Below are positions 1 to 5,392 of a stretch of 7,389 nucleotides of DNA, one piece after another; within the stretch, counting starts at the first letter, position 1; each line of letters opens with the position of its first letter. The position numbers were made by a program, and so were the translations under genes. Source of the stretch: JADFNO01 sp965369945 (GTDB lineage Bacteria > Planctomycetota > Phycisphaerae > Phycisphaerales > SM1A02); NCBI GenBank assembly GCA_965369945.1, contig CBDUST010000240.1, positions 1 through 7,389 of the forward strand, written 5' to 3'. The notes under the pieces are model-generated. The model did not search any database, was not told where the DNA came from, and saw nothing but the letters and a program-made list of their open reading frames with translations.

Positions 1-1
1 C

Positions 2-32
2 CCGGACATTCCTTGCTGCGCGTCATGTCCGG
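2..32. terminator. Inverted repeat downstream of the lipoprotein gene
   Basis: CCGGACAT (2-9) and ATGTCCGG (25-32) are exact reverse complements separated by 15 bases, 13 bases beyond the lipoprotein stop codon on the minus strand. It could form a 3' hairpin on that transcript. A T-run cannot be assessed because the window ends there, and the long loop makes it a weak candidate. Confidence 0.25.
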
Positions 33-45
33 CTTGGGTAAGGAG

Positions 46-534
46 TTACGGCCCCGGGGCGTGATCGCAGTCTTCTCGATGCACGGTGTAGGCGATCGAC
101 ACGATTCGCCAACGCGCATCAGTGCGAACCAGTTGCAGCGCATCGACGCCACAGTGACTGAATCGATCGCCGAGATGGAAATCGTATGGCGCCCAGAGCG
201 TCGCCAAATCTCCATCGATCCGAATTTCGGGATCCCACATGCGTTCGCGCGGCTCCGCTGGTGCATTGACGATCGAATCGATGAATGCATCAGGCGAACC
301 CAATCGCACCATCGGTGCACCGTTCTCCGTCACACGAGTCAGAGCGACCTCGGGCATGTGAAGTACAAGCATCGCTTGGCCGTCTTGACGACGCATCGCG
401 TCAAAGAGATCGTTGACGACTTGCACGACCGCAGCGCGATCGCTGGCCGTCCCGCGATAGGCTCGATTTGAATTTGCGCATCCGGCGGCAATCAACAGCA
501 CAACAACAACGGACATGCGAAGCAGTACTAACAT
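46..534 (-). CDS. NTF2/SnoaL-like secreted lipoprotein
   Basis: The 162-residue protein starts with a short lipoprotein signal peptide. A hydrophobic core (about residues 8-17) is followed by a lipobox-like AAGC with Cys19 as the predicted acylated residue, so it should be anchored on a membrane outside the cytoplasm. The mature part has the size and pattern of an NTF2/SnoaL-like alpha+beta cone domain: a helix around AAVVQVVNDLFDAMRRQDG (33-52), then beta strands around GDLATLWAPYDFHLGD (108-123) and RWRIVSIAYTVHRED (141-155). Cys128 (in SHCGVD) and Cys156 (in REDCDH) could form a disulfide; as I recall, the HCG and YTxxxxxC elements recur in this lipoprotein subgroup. The family includes enzymes and ligand-binding proteins, so no reaction can be assigned. 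The ATG at 534 is favoured over the internal Met7 because AGGAGG lies 6 bases upstream. The gene is divergent from nadK across 109 bp. Family call fairly sure, function unknown. Confidence 0.75.
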   Translation of the reverse strand: MLVLLRMSVVVVLLIAAGCANSNRAYRGTASDRAAVVQVVNDLFDAMRRQDGQAMLVLHMPEVALTRVTENGAPMVRLGSPDAFIDSIVNAPAEPRERMWDPEIRIDGDLATLWAPYDFHLGDRFSHCGVDALQLVRTDARWRIVSIAYTVHREDCDHAPGP

Positions 535-539
535 GGGAT

Positions 540-569
540 GCCTCCTAACCGACCTGTTGCGGCATGATA
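540..569 (-). promoter_or_regulatory. RBS and -10-like box of the lipoprotein gene
   Basis: On the minus strand AGGAGG lies 6 bases before the ATG at 534, a near-ideal Shine-Dalgarno site that fixes the start. Further upstream, TATCAT (564-569) could be a -10 element giving a 5' leader of about 25 bases. No convincing -35 hexamer is visible at 16-18 bp spacing, so the promoter part is weak. Confidence 0.5.
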
Positions 570-600
570 GTGGATCATGGCAAGAAGCCCGTGGTCCGGA

Positions 601-628
601 GGCCCACCGCTAAACATTCGTTTGGGCC
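601..628. repeat. Inverted repeat GGCCCA-N16-TGGGCC in the nadK promoter region
   Basis: GGCCCA (601-606) is the exact reverse complement of TGGGCC (623-628). The centre-to-centre distance is about two helical turns, and the right arm ends just before the TACAAT box. This layout would suit an operator for a dimeric regulator, but six-base arms in GC-rich DNA arise easily by chance. Confidence 0.3.
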
Positions 629-629
629 C

Positions 630-635
630 TACAAT
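630..635 (+). promoter_or_regulatory. -10-like TACAAT just ahead of nadK
   Basis: TACAAT matches the sigma-70 -10 consensus at five of six positions and ends 8 bases before the nadK ATG. Initiation at the usual distance would start the RNA at about 642, leaving essentially no 5' leader. No good -35 hexamer is visible. This is inference from sequence only. Confidence 0.4.
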
Positions 636-643
636 CCTCACCT

Positions 644-1504
644 ATGGCGAAACCACGCGTACTGCTTTTGGTCGATCGCACCCGTCAGGAAGTGCTGGAC
701 GTAGTAGAGGAGGTTCGATCCGGGGTCGCTGAACATGCCCAGATCGTTGGCGAATTCGAGACCAACCATGAGCCGCTGCCGGGCGAATTGGATGCCGATC
801 TGGCCGTTGTGTTGGGCGGGGATGGGACGCTTCTCAGCCAGGCCCGCCGCACCGTGGACCGCCAGTTGCCTTTGGTTGGCGTCAATTTCGGTCGGCTCGG
901 ATTCCTGGCCGAGTTCGATTGGGCGAGCCTTCAGCAGCACGCTTCAGTTGTCTTCGGCCCACATCCGCCGATCATCGAGCACATGATGCTCACCGCTGAA
1001 GTTCACGATGCAGATGAAAACGTGATTCATAGCGGCGTTGCGGTGAACGATTGTGTGGTCACCGCAGGTCGCCCGTTTCGGATGATTGAATTGGGGCTCA
1101 CGATCGACGACGCGGAGGGACCAACGCTGCGCGGCGACGGCGTGATCGTATCCAGCCCGGTCGGCTCGACGGCGTATAACGTTTCGGCCGGCGGACCGAT
1201 TCTCGACCCCACGCTGGAAGCGATGATCGTCACGCCTTTAGGTGCGCATAGCCTTGCGTTTCGACCGTTCGTCCTTGGTCCTGACTGCCAAGTACACATT
1301 CAGGTGAAACACGCCAACGTGGGCACGTCCCTGGTGCTGGATGGGCAAGTTCCCGTCTCGGTTCAGGCTGGGCAGCGGATCACCATCGGTCGTCACGCTA
1401 AGAAGGCCCGTTTCGTCGCCAACCCCTCAACCGCATTCTGGGGGATTCTGTTGGAGAAGATGCGATGGGCCGCTCCGCCGACCTACCGTGATCGAGGCGT
1501 GTAG
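644..1504 (+). CDS. nadK: NAD kinase
   Basis: This is a cytosolic ATP-NAD kinase that phosphorylates NAD to NADP. It is 286 residues long, a normal length for the family. Diagnostic motifs appear in order: GGDGT at 58-62 (nucleotide/phosphate loop with the catalytic Asp), NFGRLGFLAEF at 81-91, VNDCVV at 135-139, the long glycine-rich GDGVIVSSPVGSTAYNVSAG starting at 164 and continuing with GPI, TPLGAHSLAFRPFV at 197-210, and DGQ at 233-235. The C-terminal WGILLEKMRW corresponds to the usual final helix. The ATG at 644 gives a full N-terminal Rossmann strand (MAKPRVLLLVD) and no in-frame alternative is better. No Shine-Dalgarno sequence precedes it; a TACAAT box ends 8 bases upstream, suggesting a leaderless transcript. 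serS follows in the same direction after 43 bp. Nothing appears truncated or missing, so function is confident. Confidence 0.97.
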   Translation: MAKPRVLLLVDRTRQEVLDVVEEVRSGVAEHAQIVGEFETNHEPLPGELDADLAVVLGGDGTLLSQARRTVDRQLPLVGVNFGRLGFLAEFDWASLQQHASVVFGPHPPIIEHMMLTAEVHDADENVIHSGVAVNDCVVTAGRPFRMIELGLTIDDAEGPTLRGDGVIVSSPVGSTAYNVSAGGPILDPTLEAMIVTPLGAHSLAFRPFVLGPDCQVHIQVKHANVGTSLVLDGQVPVSVQAGQRITIGRHAKKARFVANPSTAFWGILLEKMRWAAPPTYRDRGV

Positions 1505-1513
1505 CGCCTCGAT
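1491..1513 (+). repeat. Perfect 9-bp hairpin spanning the nadK stop codon
   Basis: ATCGAGGCG (1491-1499) and CGCCTCGAT (1505-1513) are exact reverse complements around a 5-base loop that contains the nadK TAG stop (1502-1504). The RNA hairpin would be stable, but the downstream sequence is a tandem GATGCCAT rather than a T-run, so it is not a standard intrinsic terminator. It may protect the nadK 3' end or reduce readthrough into serS. Confidence 0.5.
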
Positions 1514-1526
1514 GCCATGATGCCAT
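1511..1526 (+). repeat. Tandem GATGCCAT x2 between nadK and serS
   Basis: Two exact, directly adjacent copies of the octamer GATGCCAT occupy 1511-1518 and 1519-1526, starting inside the right arm of the preceding hairpin. No role is evident; it may be a replication-slippage duplication. Confidence 0.45.
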
Positions 1527-1532
1527 CTGCTG

Positions 1533-1538
1533 TACCAT
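1533..1538 (+). promoter_or_regulatory. -10-like TACCAT just ahead of serS
   Basis: TACCAT ends 9 bases before the serS ATG and no Shine-Dalgarno sequence lies between them. It would place transcription start at about 1545, again close to leaderless. It matches the consensus at four of six positions, and no clear -35 is seen. serS may instead be read through from nadK. Confidence 0.3.
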
Positions 1539-1547
1539 GCCGCGCAG

Positions 1548-2951
1548 ATGATCGATCTGAAACTTCTTCGCAAGAATCCCGACGTTTTTCGCCATGGCGC
1601 TCGCGCCAAGGGAATGGATGTCGATGTTGATTTGCTGCTGAAACTCGACGAGCAGCGGCGATCGCTGATGGTCGAGCAGGAAACCAAACGCGCCGAACAG
1701 AAGAGAATCAGCAAGGAACTCGGCCCACAGATTGGCAAACTCCGAGGCCAACTCAAGAAATCCGATGGCTCCGATCGCGAGGCGATGGAGAAGGAGATTC
1801 TTCAACTGGAAGAGAAGCCCGCTGCGCTCAAAGCTGAAATCCAATCGTTTGATAAGAAGCTTGCCGAGATTGAACCGCAGTGGAAAGAGCTTTGGCTCGC
1901 GGTTCCCCAGCCGCCCGATGCGGATGTCCCGGCCGGTACCACGGCTGATGACAATGTCGAGCTTCGTAAGTGGAGCCCGAGTCGGTTTGATCTCGACAAG
2001 ACGTTTGCCCAGAACAAAGGGTTTGCGCCCAAGACACATCTGGAGTTGGCGAGCGATCTAAATCTGGTTGATTTCGAGCGCGGCGTGAAAATGGCGGGGA
2101 CGCGCTCGTATGTGCTTCGAGGCGACGGCGCTCGATTGCATCAAGCGGTGTTACGCCTGGCACTGGATTATGTCGTCAACGAACACGGTTTTACAGCGCT
2201 GTCAGCTCCGGTGATTGTTCGCCAAGAAGCGATGGTCGGCACTGGGTTCTTCCCAACCGGGCGTGATCAGGCATACCACATCGAGGAGTCCAAGCGCGGC
2301 GCGGGGCACGATCTGTTTCTTATCGGCACCGGCGAAGTGCCGTTGATGGGCCTGCACAGTGATGAGATTCTCGATGCGGAAACGCTACCGTTGAAATATG
2401 CGACCGTGTCAACGTGCTTTCGACGTGAAGCGGGTGCGGCGGGTAAGGACACGGCCGGTTTCTATCGCGTTCACCAATTCGACAAGGTCGAGCAGGTAGT
2501 AATCTGCAAAGCGGATGAAGCGGAAAGTCGCCAATGGCATCAGAAGATGATCGGGATCGTTGAATCGCTGATGCAACGATTGGAATTACCGCACCGACTC
2601 GTGCAATGTTGCGCAGGCGACCTCGGCCCCAAGAACGTGGACATGATCGACATCGAATGTTGGATGCCCGGACGAACGGCGACATCTGATGATGCCCCGT
2701 CTGGTGATTGGGGCGAAACACATTCCGCTTCACGCTTGTACGACTACCAATGCAGACGATTGAACATGCGCTACCGCGATTCGTCCGGGTCAACGGTGAT
2801 CTGTCATTCGCTGAACAACACCGTCGCCGCCAGCCCTCGCCTCTTGATTCCTATTCTTGAGATGTATCAGAACAAGGATGGTTCGGTCACGGTGCCGGAA
2901 GTGCTGCGACCGTATATGAACGGGCAGGAGCGGATTACTTCCGATGCATAG
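1548..2951 (+). CDS. serS: Serine--tRNA ligase (seryl-tRNA synthetase)
   Basis: This cytosolic class II aminoacyl-tRNA synthetase charges tRNA-Ser (and tRNA-Sec where present). It has 467 residues; bacterial enzymes are usually about 420-430, so it is slightly long. The N-terminus (MIDLKLLRKNPDVFRHGARA) is standard and is followed by the long antiparallel coiled-coil arm that grips the tRNA (about 30-120, rich in K/E/Q). The catalytic core includes TGE in IGTGEVPLMGLHSDEIL, motif 2 FRREAGAAGKDTAGFYRVHQF, and the motif 3 region ending SPRLLIPILEMYQN with its conserved Arg. HSLNNTVAASPR replaces the HTLNGSG-type segment of E. coli-like enzymes, which resembles the form I recall from Planctomycetota. 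The start is supported by the family N-terminus although it has no Shine-Dalgarno site. The last 17 bp overlap the convergent receiver-like gene. No disruption seen. Confidence 0.98.
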   Translation: MIDLKLLRKNPDVFRHGARAKGMDVDVDLLLKLDEQRRSLMVEQETKRAEQKRISKELGPQIGKLRGQLKKSDGSDREAMEKEILQLEEKPAALKAEIQSFDKKLAEIEPQWKELWLAVPQPPDADVPAGTTADDNVELRKWSPSRFDLDKTFAQNKGFAPKTHLELASDLNLVDFERGVKMAGTRSYVLRGDGARLHQAVLRLALDYVVNEHGFTALSAPVIVRQEAMVGTGFFPTGRDQAYHIEESKRGAGHDLFLIGTGEVPLMGLHSDEILDAETLPLKYATVSTCFRREAGAAGKDTAGFYRVHQFDKVEQVVICKADEAESRQWHQKMIGIVESLMQRLELPHRLVQCCAGDLGPKNVDMIDIECWMPGRTATSDDAPSGDWGETHSASRLYDYQCRRLNMRYRDSSGSTVICHSLNNTVAASPRLLIPILEMYQNKDGSVTVPEVLRPYMNGQERITSDA

Positions 2952-3402
2952 CGCCGGTGAGAATATCGATCGTCGATTTATCGTAGAGCTGTGATTTGCC
3001 GAAGCCCGGCCGCGCGCCAGCGGCCACGGCTCGAGCTTGGGCATCTTCGAAATTGGAAATCAGGATCATCACGGGCCCGTCCGTTTGCCTCGCAATCTCA
3101 CTGATGAGGTCGATGCCGCTTTGCGAATGAAACCGACCATCCAACTCGCGATTCACCAAGAGCAGAGCTTCCGGCGTTCGGTATTCGTTGAGTGCATCAA
3201 CGTCGTTTACGGAAACGATGGTCGCCTCAGGAAGCGCCCGCCCCACCGCCGTCTTGAGCATGAACATGTCCGGGCCGCAATGACCGACCAACACGATTGT
3301 TCGAGGGCTGCTCACGCCCGAGGCGGCCGGCGATGACGGCGCTTTGCCCGGTTGCATCCGTTGTCGTATGGCATAGAAGATTGATCGTAGCAAGTTGGAC
3401 AT
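2935..3402 (-). CDS. Receiver-like (pseudo-response-regulator) protein
   Basis: This 155-residue cytoplasmic protein has a basic N-terminal tail (1-30) and one domain whose strand/helix alternation resembles a CheY-type receiver. Strand 1 is TIVLVGHCGPD (35-45), strand 2 ATIVSVN (60-66), strand 3 ALLLVNRELDG (79-89), strand 4 VMILIS (111-116), and a final GFGKSQL (133-139) falls where receivers carry the conserved Lys. Where the phosphoacceptor Asp is expected, strand 3 ends in Asn84, and the usual acidic pair after strand 1 is replaced by GHCGPD. Ordinary phosphorylation at that site is therefore unlikely, and no output domain is present. It starts 7 bp after the tilS stop and is probably translated from the tilS mRNA; AGGG within the tilS end is a weak ribosome site. 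Its 3' end overlaps convergent serS by 17 bp. The gene looks real; fold is inferred and role unknown. Confidence 0.6.
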   Translation of the reverse strand: MSNLLRSIFYAIRQRMQPGKAPSSPAASGVSSPRTIVLVGHCGPDMFMLKTAVGRALPEATIVSVNDVDALNEYRTPEALLLVNRELDGRFHSQSGIDLISEIARQTDGPVMILISNFEDAQARAVAAGARPGFGKSQLYDKSTIDILTGAMHRK

Positions 3403-3409
3403 TCGCGAT

Positions 3410-4474
3410 TTACCCTAGCTCGACACGTTTGGAAGTCACGGCGAGGACTAACTCACCCGGCCAATGGAACTGTTTGGGCGAACGATCATCCGCACTAATC
3501 GCCTCGGCGGCTTGGTACAGCAAAGTTTGACCCAATGCGTCGGCAATCTCCGGTGCGGCGTTCAGCGCGGCGCGGCGCAAACCGGCAGCAACGATCGGCA
3601 CCGGCAACTTCGCCAGATCACCGCGATCCCATGCACGAGTCGTGGGCGGGCCGAACGTGTTTTCCAACTCGGCCTCAAGCGCATCGCGCGCCATCGCTAA
3701 CGCATCGGCTGCGCCGGCAGCCCGTCGACCTGCCTCGGGCCAAAGTTCCTCCAACACCGGTAGAACATCGCGGCGCAGTCGGCCACGAACCTGCGTCACA
3801 TCCTCGTTGGTCGGATCGTGCCGGAACGTCAGCTCAGCCATCAGGCAAAATGCCTCACAGTTCACCTTGCGCAGACCAAGTAGCGGTCGCACGAGGGTGA
3901 GATCACCGTCCAGCGGCCGACGCCACGCCATACCCGACAGCCCGTCTACGCCCGCCCCCCGACACAACGCGATCAGCAGTGTTTCCAATTGGTCGTCGCC
4001 ATGATGGGCTACTGCCACGTAAGTAGAACCCACGGATCGAGCGACCTCGGCCAACGCGGCGTATCGCAGACGTCGGGCGTTTGCTGCGAGATTGCCCGGC
4101 TCGTTTCCGGGATGGATGTCCTTGATGTGATGCTCAATCTCAAGTCGATCACACAGACCCGCAACAAACGCCGCGTCATCGCCGGCCGTGTCACGAAGAT
4201 GGTGATTGACGTGCACGGCCGTAAGTTTGAGCAGCGGGTGGCCGTGGGACCGTCGGCGTGAGAGCACTTGACAGGCCGCCAGAAGAGCCACCGAATCCGG
4301 CCCACCGCTGACACCGACAACCAGCTTCGCCCCCACCTCCACGCCACATCGCCCGCGCAGACGACGCTCGACCTCGGCTACGAACCGATGCCGTCGGGCG
4401 GCAATCGGCAGCAACGCGGCGTCAGGTCTCGTTCCCGGCGGGGATGATGGGCGGGCTTCAGCAGGATTCACCAT
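3410..4474 (-). CDS. tilS: tRNA(Ile)-lysidine synthase
   Basis: TilS is an ATP-dependent ligase that attaches lysine to C34 of the CAU anticodon of tRNA-Ile2, switching its codon from AUG to AUA and its identity from Met to Ile. From the chosen start (ATG at 4472-4474) it has 354 residues. Visible motifs are the PP-loop SGGPDS (56-61), HVNHHLR (88-94), ARRLRY (133-138), AHHGDDQLET (156-165), GLSGMAW (178-184), VRPLLG (195-200), DPTN (220-223) and RGRLRRDVLPVL (230-241). This is the N-terminal ligase domain plus a shorter C-terminal part, compatible with the shorter TilS forms. The open frame continues upstream to 4732, but that extension lies opposite the divergent 4554-5114 gene and adds 86 unrelated residues, so the internal Met is preferred. 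A TATCAT box sits 6 bases upstream with no Shine-Dalgarno site. It is probably co-transcribed with the receiver-like gene. Function is confident; start is moderately sure. Confidence 0.94.
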   Translation of the reverse strand: MVNPAEARPSSPPGTRPDAALLPIAARRHRFVAEVERRLRGRCGVEVGAKLVVGVSGGPDSVALLAACQVLSRRRSHGHPLLKLTAVHVNHHLRDTAGDDAAFVAGLCDRLEIEHHIKDIHPGNEPGNLAANARRLRYAALAEVARSVGSTYVAVAHHGDDQLETLLIALCRGAGVDGLSGMAWRRPLDGDLTLVRPLLGLRKVNCEAFCLMAELTFRHDPTNEDVTQVRGRLRRDVLPVLEELWPEAGRRAAGAADALAMARDALEAELENTFGPPTTRAWDRGDLAKLPVPIVAAGLRRAALNAAPEIADALGQTLLYQAAEAISADDRSPKQFHWPGELVLAVTSKRVELG

Positions 4475-4480
4475 GGCAAA

Positions 4481-4486
4481 ATGATA
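4481..4486 (-). promoter_or_regulatory. -10-like TATCAT just ahead of tilS
   Basis: Read on the minus strand, TATCAT ends 6 bases before the tilS ATG at 4474. Standard spacing would put the first transcribed base on, or next to, the A of the ATG. No Shine-Dalgarno sequence is present, and TTCGGC 17 bp upstream is only a poor -35. It also supports starting tilS at 4474 rather than further upstream. Confidence 0.4.
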
Positions 4487-4533
4487 CGTCCGGACGCCGA
4501 CTCGCCGAAAGAAGGCAGGGGACTGGCGATTTA

Positions 4534-4549
4534 GACCCCTCAACGGGTC
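4534..4549 (+). repeat. 5-bp hairpin directly before the 4554 start codon
   Basis: GACCC (4534-4538) pairs with GGGTC (4545-4549) around the loop CTCAAC and ends 4 bases before the ATG at 4554. The stem covers the place where a ribosome binding site would be expected, and none is visible there. It could affect translation initiation, but it is short. Confidence 0.3.
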
Positions 4550-4553
4550 GAAC

Positions 4554-5114
4554 ATGGAGATAGGCTTGGCTGCGATCGAACCACCAACAGCATTCCTGGA
4601 CAACGTGCTACCCATGCTCGCGGTGGTGGGTATCATCGGGATCGGCGTGCTGTGGACGATATCGATTCGCGGCAAGATCGCCCGGAGGAACGCCAATCGC
4701 CTCTCGCCGCGCGAAACGATCGAACAACTCAAGACTGCCAGCCAACAGCGCGGACACGCTCAGTCGGCGTTGGCCGAGCTTCTGGATACGGCCCAGCAAG
4801 TCGGCGCCAAATTGGACAACAAAGCGGCCCGCCTCGAGTTGCTGATCCAACAGGCAGACGAGCGGATTTCGCTGATGTCGCAACTGAGCGGGACAGGCGC
4901 GGTCGCCCAAGACGGTCCGCCGCTGACCGGGGCCGCCGAGCCGGATCGCGCCCACGCCGCCGTGGCCGCGAACGGGCCGCCTCTCCCGTTGGACCCGTTG
5001 ACCGAGTCGGTCTACGAACTGGCCGACACCGGATACCAGCCCGTACAGATCGCCCAGGAACTCCATGAGCAAGTCGGCAAGGTCGAGCTGATCCTGTCAC
5101 TGCGCGATCGGTAA
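4554..5114 (+). CDS. Membrane-anchored coiled-coil protein, DUF6115/DUF2802-like C-terminus
   Basis: This 186-residue protein is of unknown function. One transmembrane helix is evident at about 18-38 (VLPMLAVVGIIGIGVLWTIS), followed by the basic cluster RGKIARR, which predicts the C-terminal part to be cytoplasmic. Residues 52-112 are rich in Q/A/E/L with a heptad-like pattern and probably form a coiled coil. A Pro/Ala/Gly-rich linker (about 113-150) leads to a conserved-looking helical tail, VYELADTGYQPVQIAQEL (about 154-171) plus GKVELILSLRDR. That tail resembles the small helix-turn-helix-like element found at the C-terminus of DUF6115/DUF2802-type membrane proteins. The resemblance is from memory and not verified. 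It is divergent from tilS across 79 bp. There is no clear Shine-Dalgarno site; the start is chosen because it keeps the whole membrane segment with a short N-terminal tail. The CDS is likely real and its role cannot be stated. Confidence 0.75.
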   Translation: MEIGLAAIEPPTAFLDNVLPMLAVVGIIGIGVLWTISIRGKIARRNANRLSPRETIEQLKTASQQRGHAQSALAELLDTAQQVGAKLDNKAARLELLIQQADERISLMSQLSGTGAVAQDGPPLTGAAEPDRAHAAVAANGPPLPLDPLTESVYELADTGYQPVQIAQELHEQVGKVELILSLRDR

Positions 5115-5149
5115 CTGTGACCTCGATGACTGGGCGCAGCTAACCGAGC

Positions 5150-5163
5150 GGCTCGACGGAGCC
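5150..5163 (+). terminator. Possible weak terminator hairpin after the 4554-5114 gene
   Basis: GGCTC (5150-5154) and GAGCC (5159-5163) form a perfect 5-bp stem with a GACG tetraloop, 35 bases after the stop codon. No T-run follows, so it does not meet the usual intrinsic terminator pattern. It lies just before the leader repeat that begins near 5171. Confidence 0.25.
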
Positions 5164-5234
5164 TCCATGCGGCCGTCTTGGAGCCCGACCTAGCCTGCCA
5201 CCATCAATTCCGGTTAAAAGGATCTGGTTATCAC

Positions 5235-5263
5235 TTGACAGTCGGGAGAGGATGCGTTATCGA
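5235..5263 (+). promoter_or_regulatory. Putative promoter for the cytochrome gene
   Basis: A perfect -35 hexamer TTGACA (5235-5240) is followed after 17 bp by TATCGA (5258-5263), a partial -10 with three of six matches. The position falls inside leader repeat copy A, and the aligned segment of copy B has a comparable pair. The transcript would carry a 5' leader of roughly 120 bases before the cytochrome start. Confidence 0.45.
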
Positions 5264-5286
5264 CAAGTTAGGAGAGTTCGACGGTA

Positions 5287-5325
5287 GAGCTGGGCGAAGG
5301 GCAAATGGGAAATATCCCTCAGCTC
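5287..5325 (+). ncRNA. Putative structured leader element, copy A
   Basis: GAGCTG (5287-5292) pairs exactly with CAGCTC (5320-5325). Nested inside is GGGA (5307-5310) with TCCC (5315-5318) and an AATA loop, leaving the asymmetric internal strand GGCGAAGGGCAAAT. The aligned segment of copy B can form the corresponding outer stem with one compensatory change. This suggests an RNA element in the 5' leader, but two copies are thin evidence and no known class was recognised. Confidence 0.35.
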
Positions 5326-5377
5326 AGACGCAGCATCTGGAAAGCGCGGGAGTCGGTTCTGTCATTCCAGCGATTCA

Positions 5378-5384
5378 AAGGAGG
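5378..5384 (+). promoter_or_regulatory. Strong ribosome binding site of the cytochrome gene
   Basis: AAGGAGG lies 8 bases before the ATG at 5393, a near-perfect Shine-Dalgarno match at good spacing. It fixes the cytochrome start and contrasts with nadK, serS and tilS, which have none. Confidence 0.85.
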
Positions 5385-5392
5385 ACGATCTG

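Larger units (their letters stand above)
5171..5329 (+). repeat. Diverged direct repeat, copy A (leader of the cytochrome gene)
   Basis: This noncoding stretch aligns with 6971-7130. The best block, 5175-5220 against 6975-7020, matches at 34 of 46 positions without gaps, and 11 of the 12 differences are transitions. A second block, 5278-5299 against 7084-7105, matches at 18 of 22, all differences being transitions. The segment between them aligns loosely, and copy B has a net 6 extra bases. Copy A begins about 57 bases after the preceding stop codon and ends about 60 bases before the cytochrome ATG. No ORF with a conserved frame explains the whole repeat. It is probably a shared promoter/5' leader; an old duplication or a dispersed intergenic element are alternatives. 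Confidence 0.7.

Noticed and set aside
51..60. Perfect palindrome GCCCCGGGGC
   Set aside because: It lies inside the lipoprotein coding end, is short and GC-only, and is likely to be chance.
13..471. 152-codon plus-strand frame opposite the lipoprotein gene
   Set aside because: The minus strand has a signal peptide, lipobox, strong ribosome site and an NTF2-like pattern; the plus frame has none.
1398..2039. 213-codon minus-strand open frame across the nadK end and serS
   Set aside because: It is antisense to two clearly identified enzymes and has no recognisable domain; it mirrors the codon bias of serS.
4475..4732. N-terminal extension of the tilS frame by 86 codons
   Set aside because: It lies opposite the divergent 4554-5114 gene, shows no TilS-like sequence and would remove the intergenic promoter region; ATG 4474 gives a normal TilS.
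4608..5100. Two minus-strand and one alternative plus-strand open frames over the 4554-5114 gene
   Set aside because: They are Arg/Pro/Gly-rich translations typical of shadow frames in GC-rich DNA; the 4554 frame alone shows a membrane segment and coiled coil.
5290..5340. Resemblance of copy A (GGGCAAAT ... GACGCA) to the c-di-GMP-I (GEMM) riboswitch core, tempting because such riboswitches control cytochromes in some bacteria
   Set aside because: Copy B lacks both GGGCAAA and GACGCA at the aligned places, and the tetraloop/receptor parts are not recognisable. Infernal with the GEMM models would settle it.
5241..5340. Resemblance to a glycine riboswitch (GGGAGAG, CGAAGG-GCAA, ATCTGGA pieces)
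   Set aside because: The pieces are not in the right pairing arrangement, the conserved ACTCTCAGGC-type segment is missing, and neither downstream gene fits glycine metabolism.
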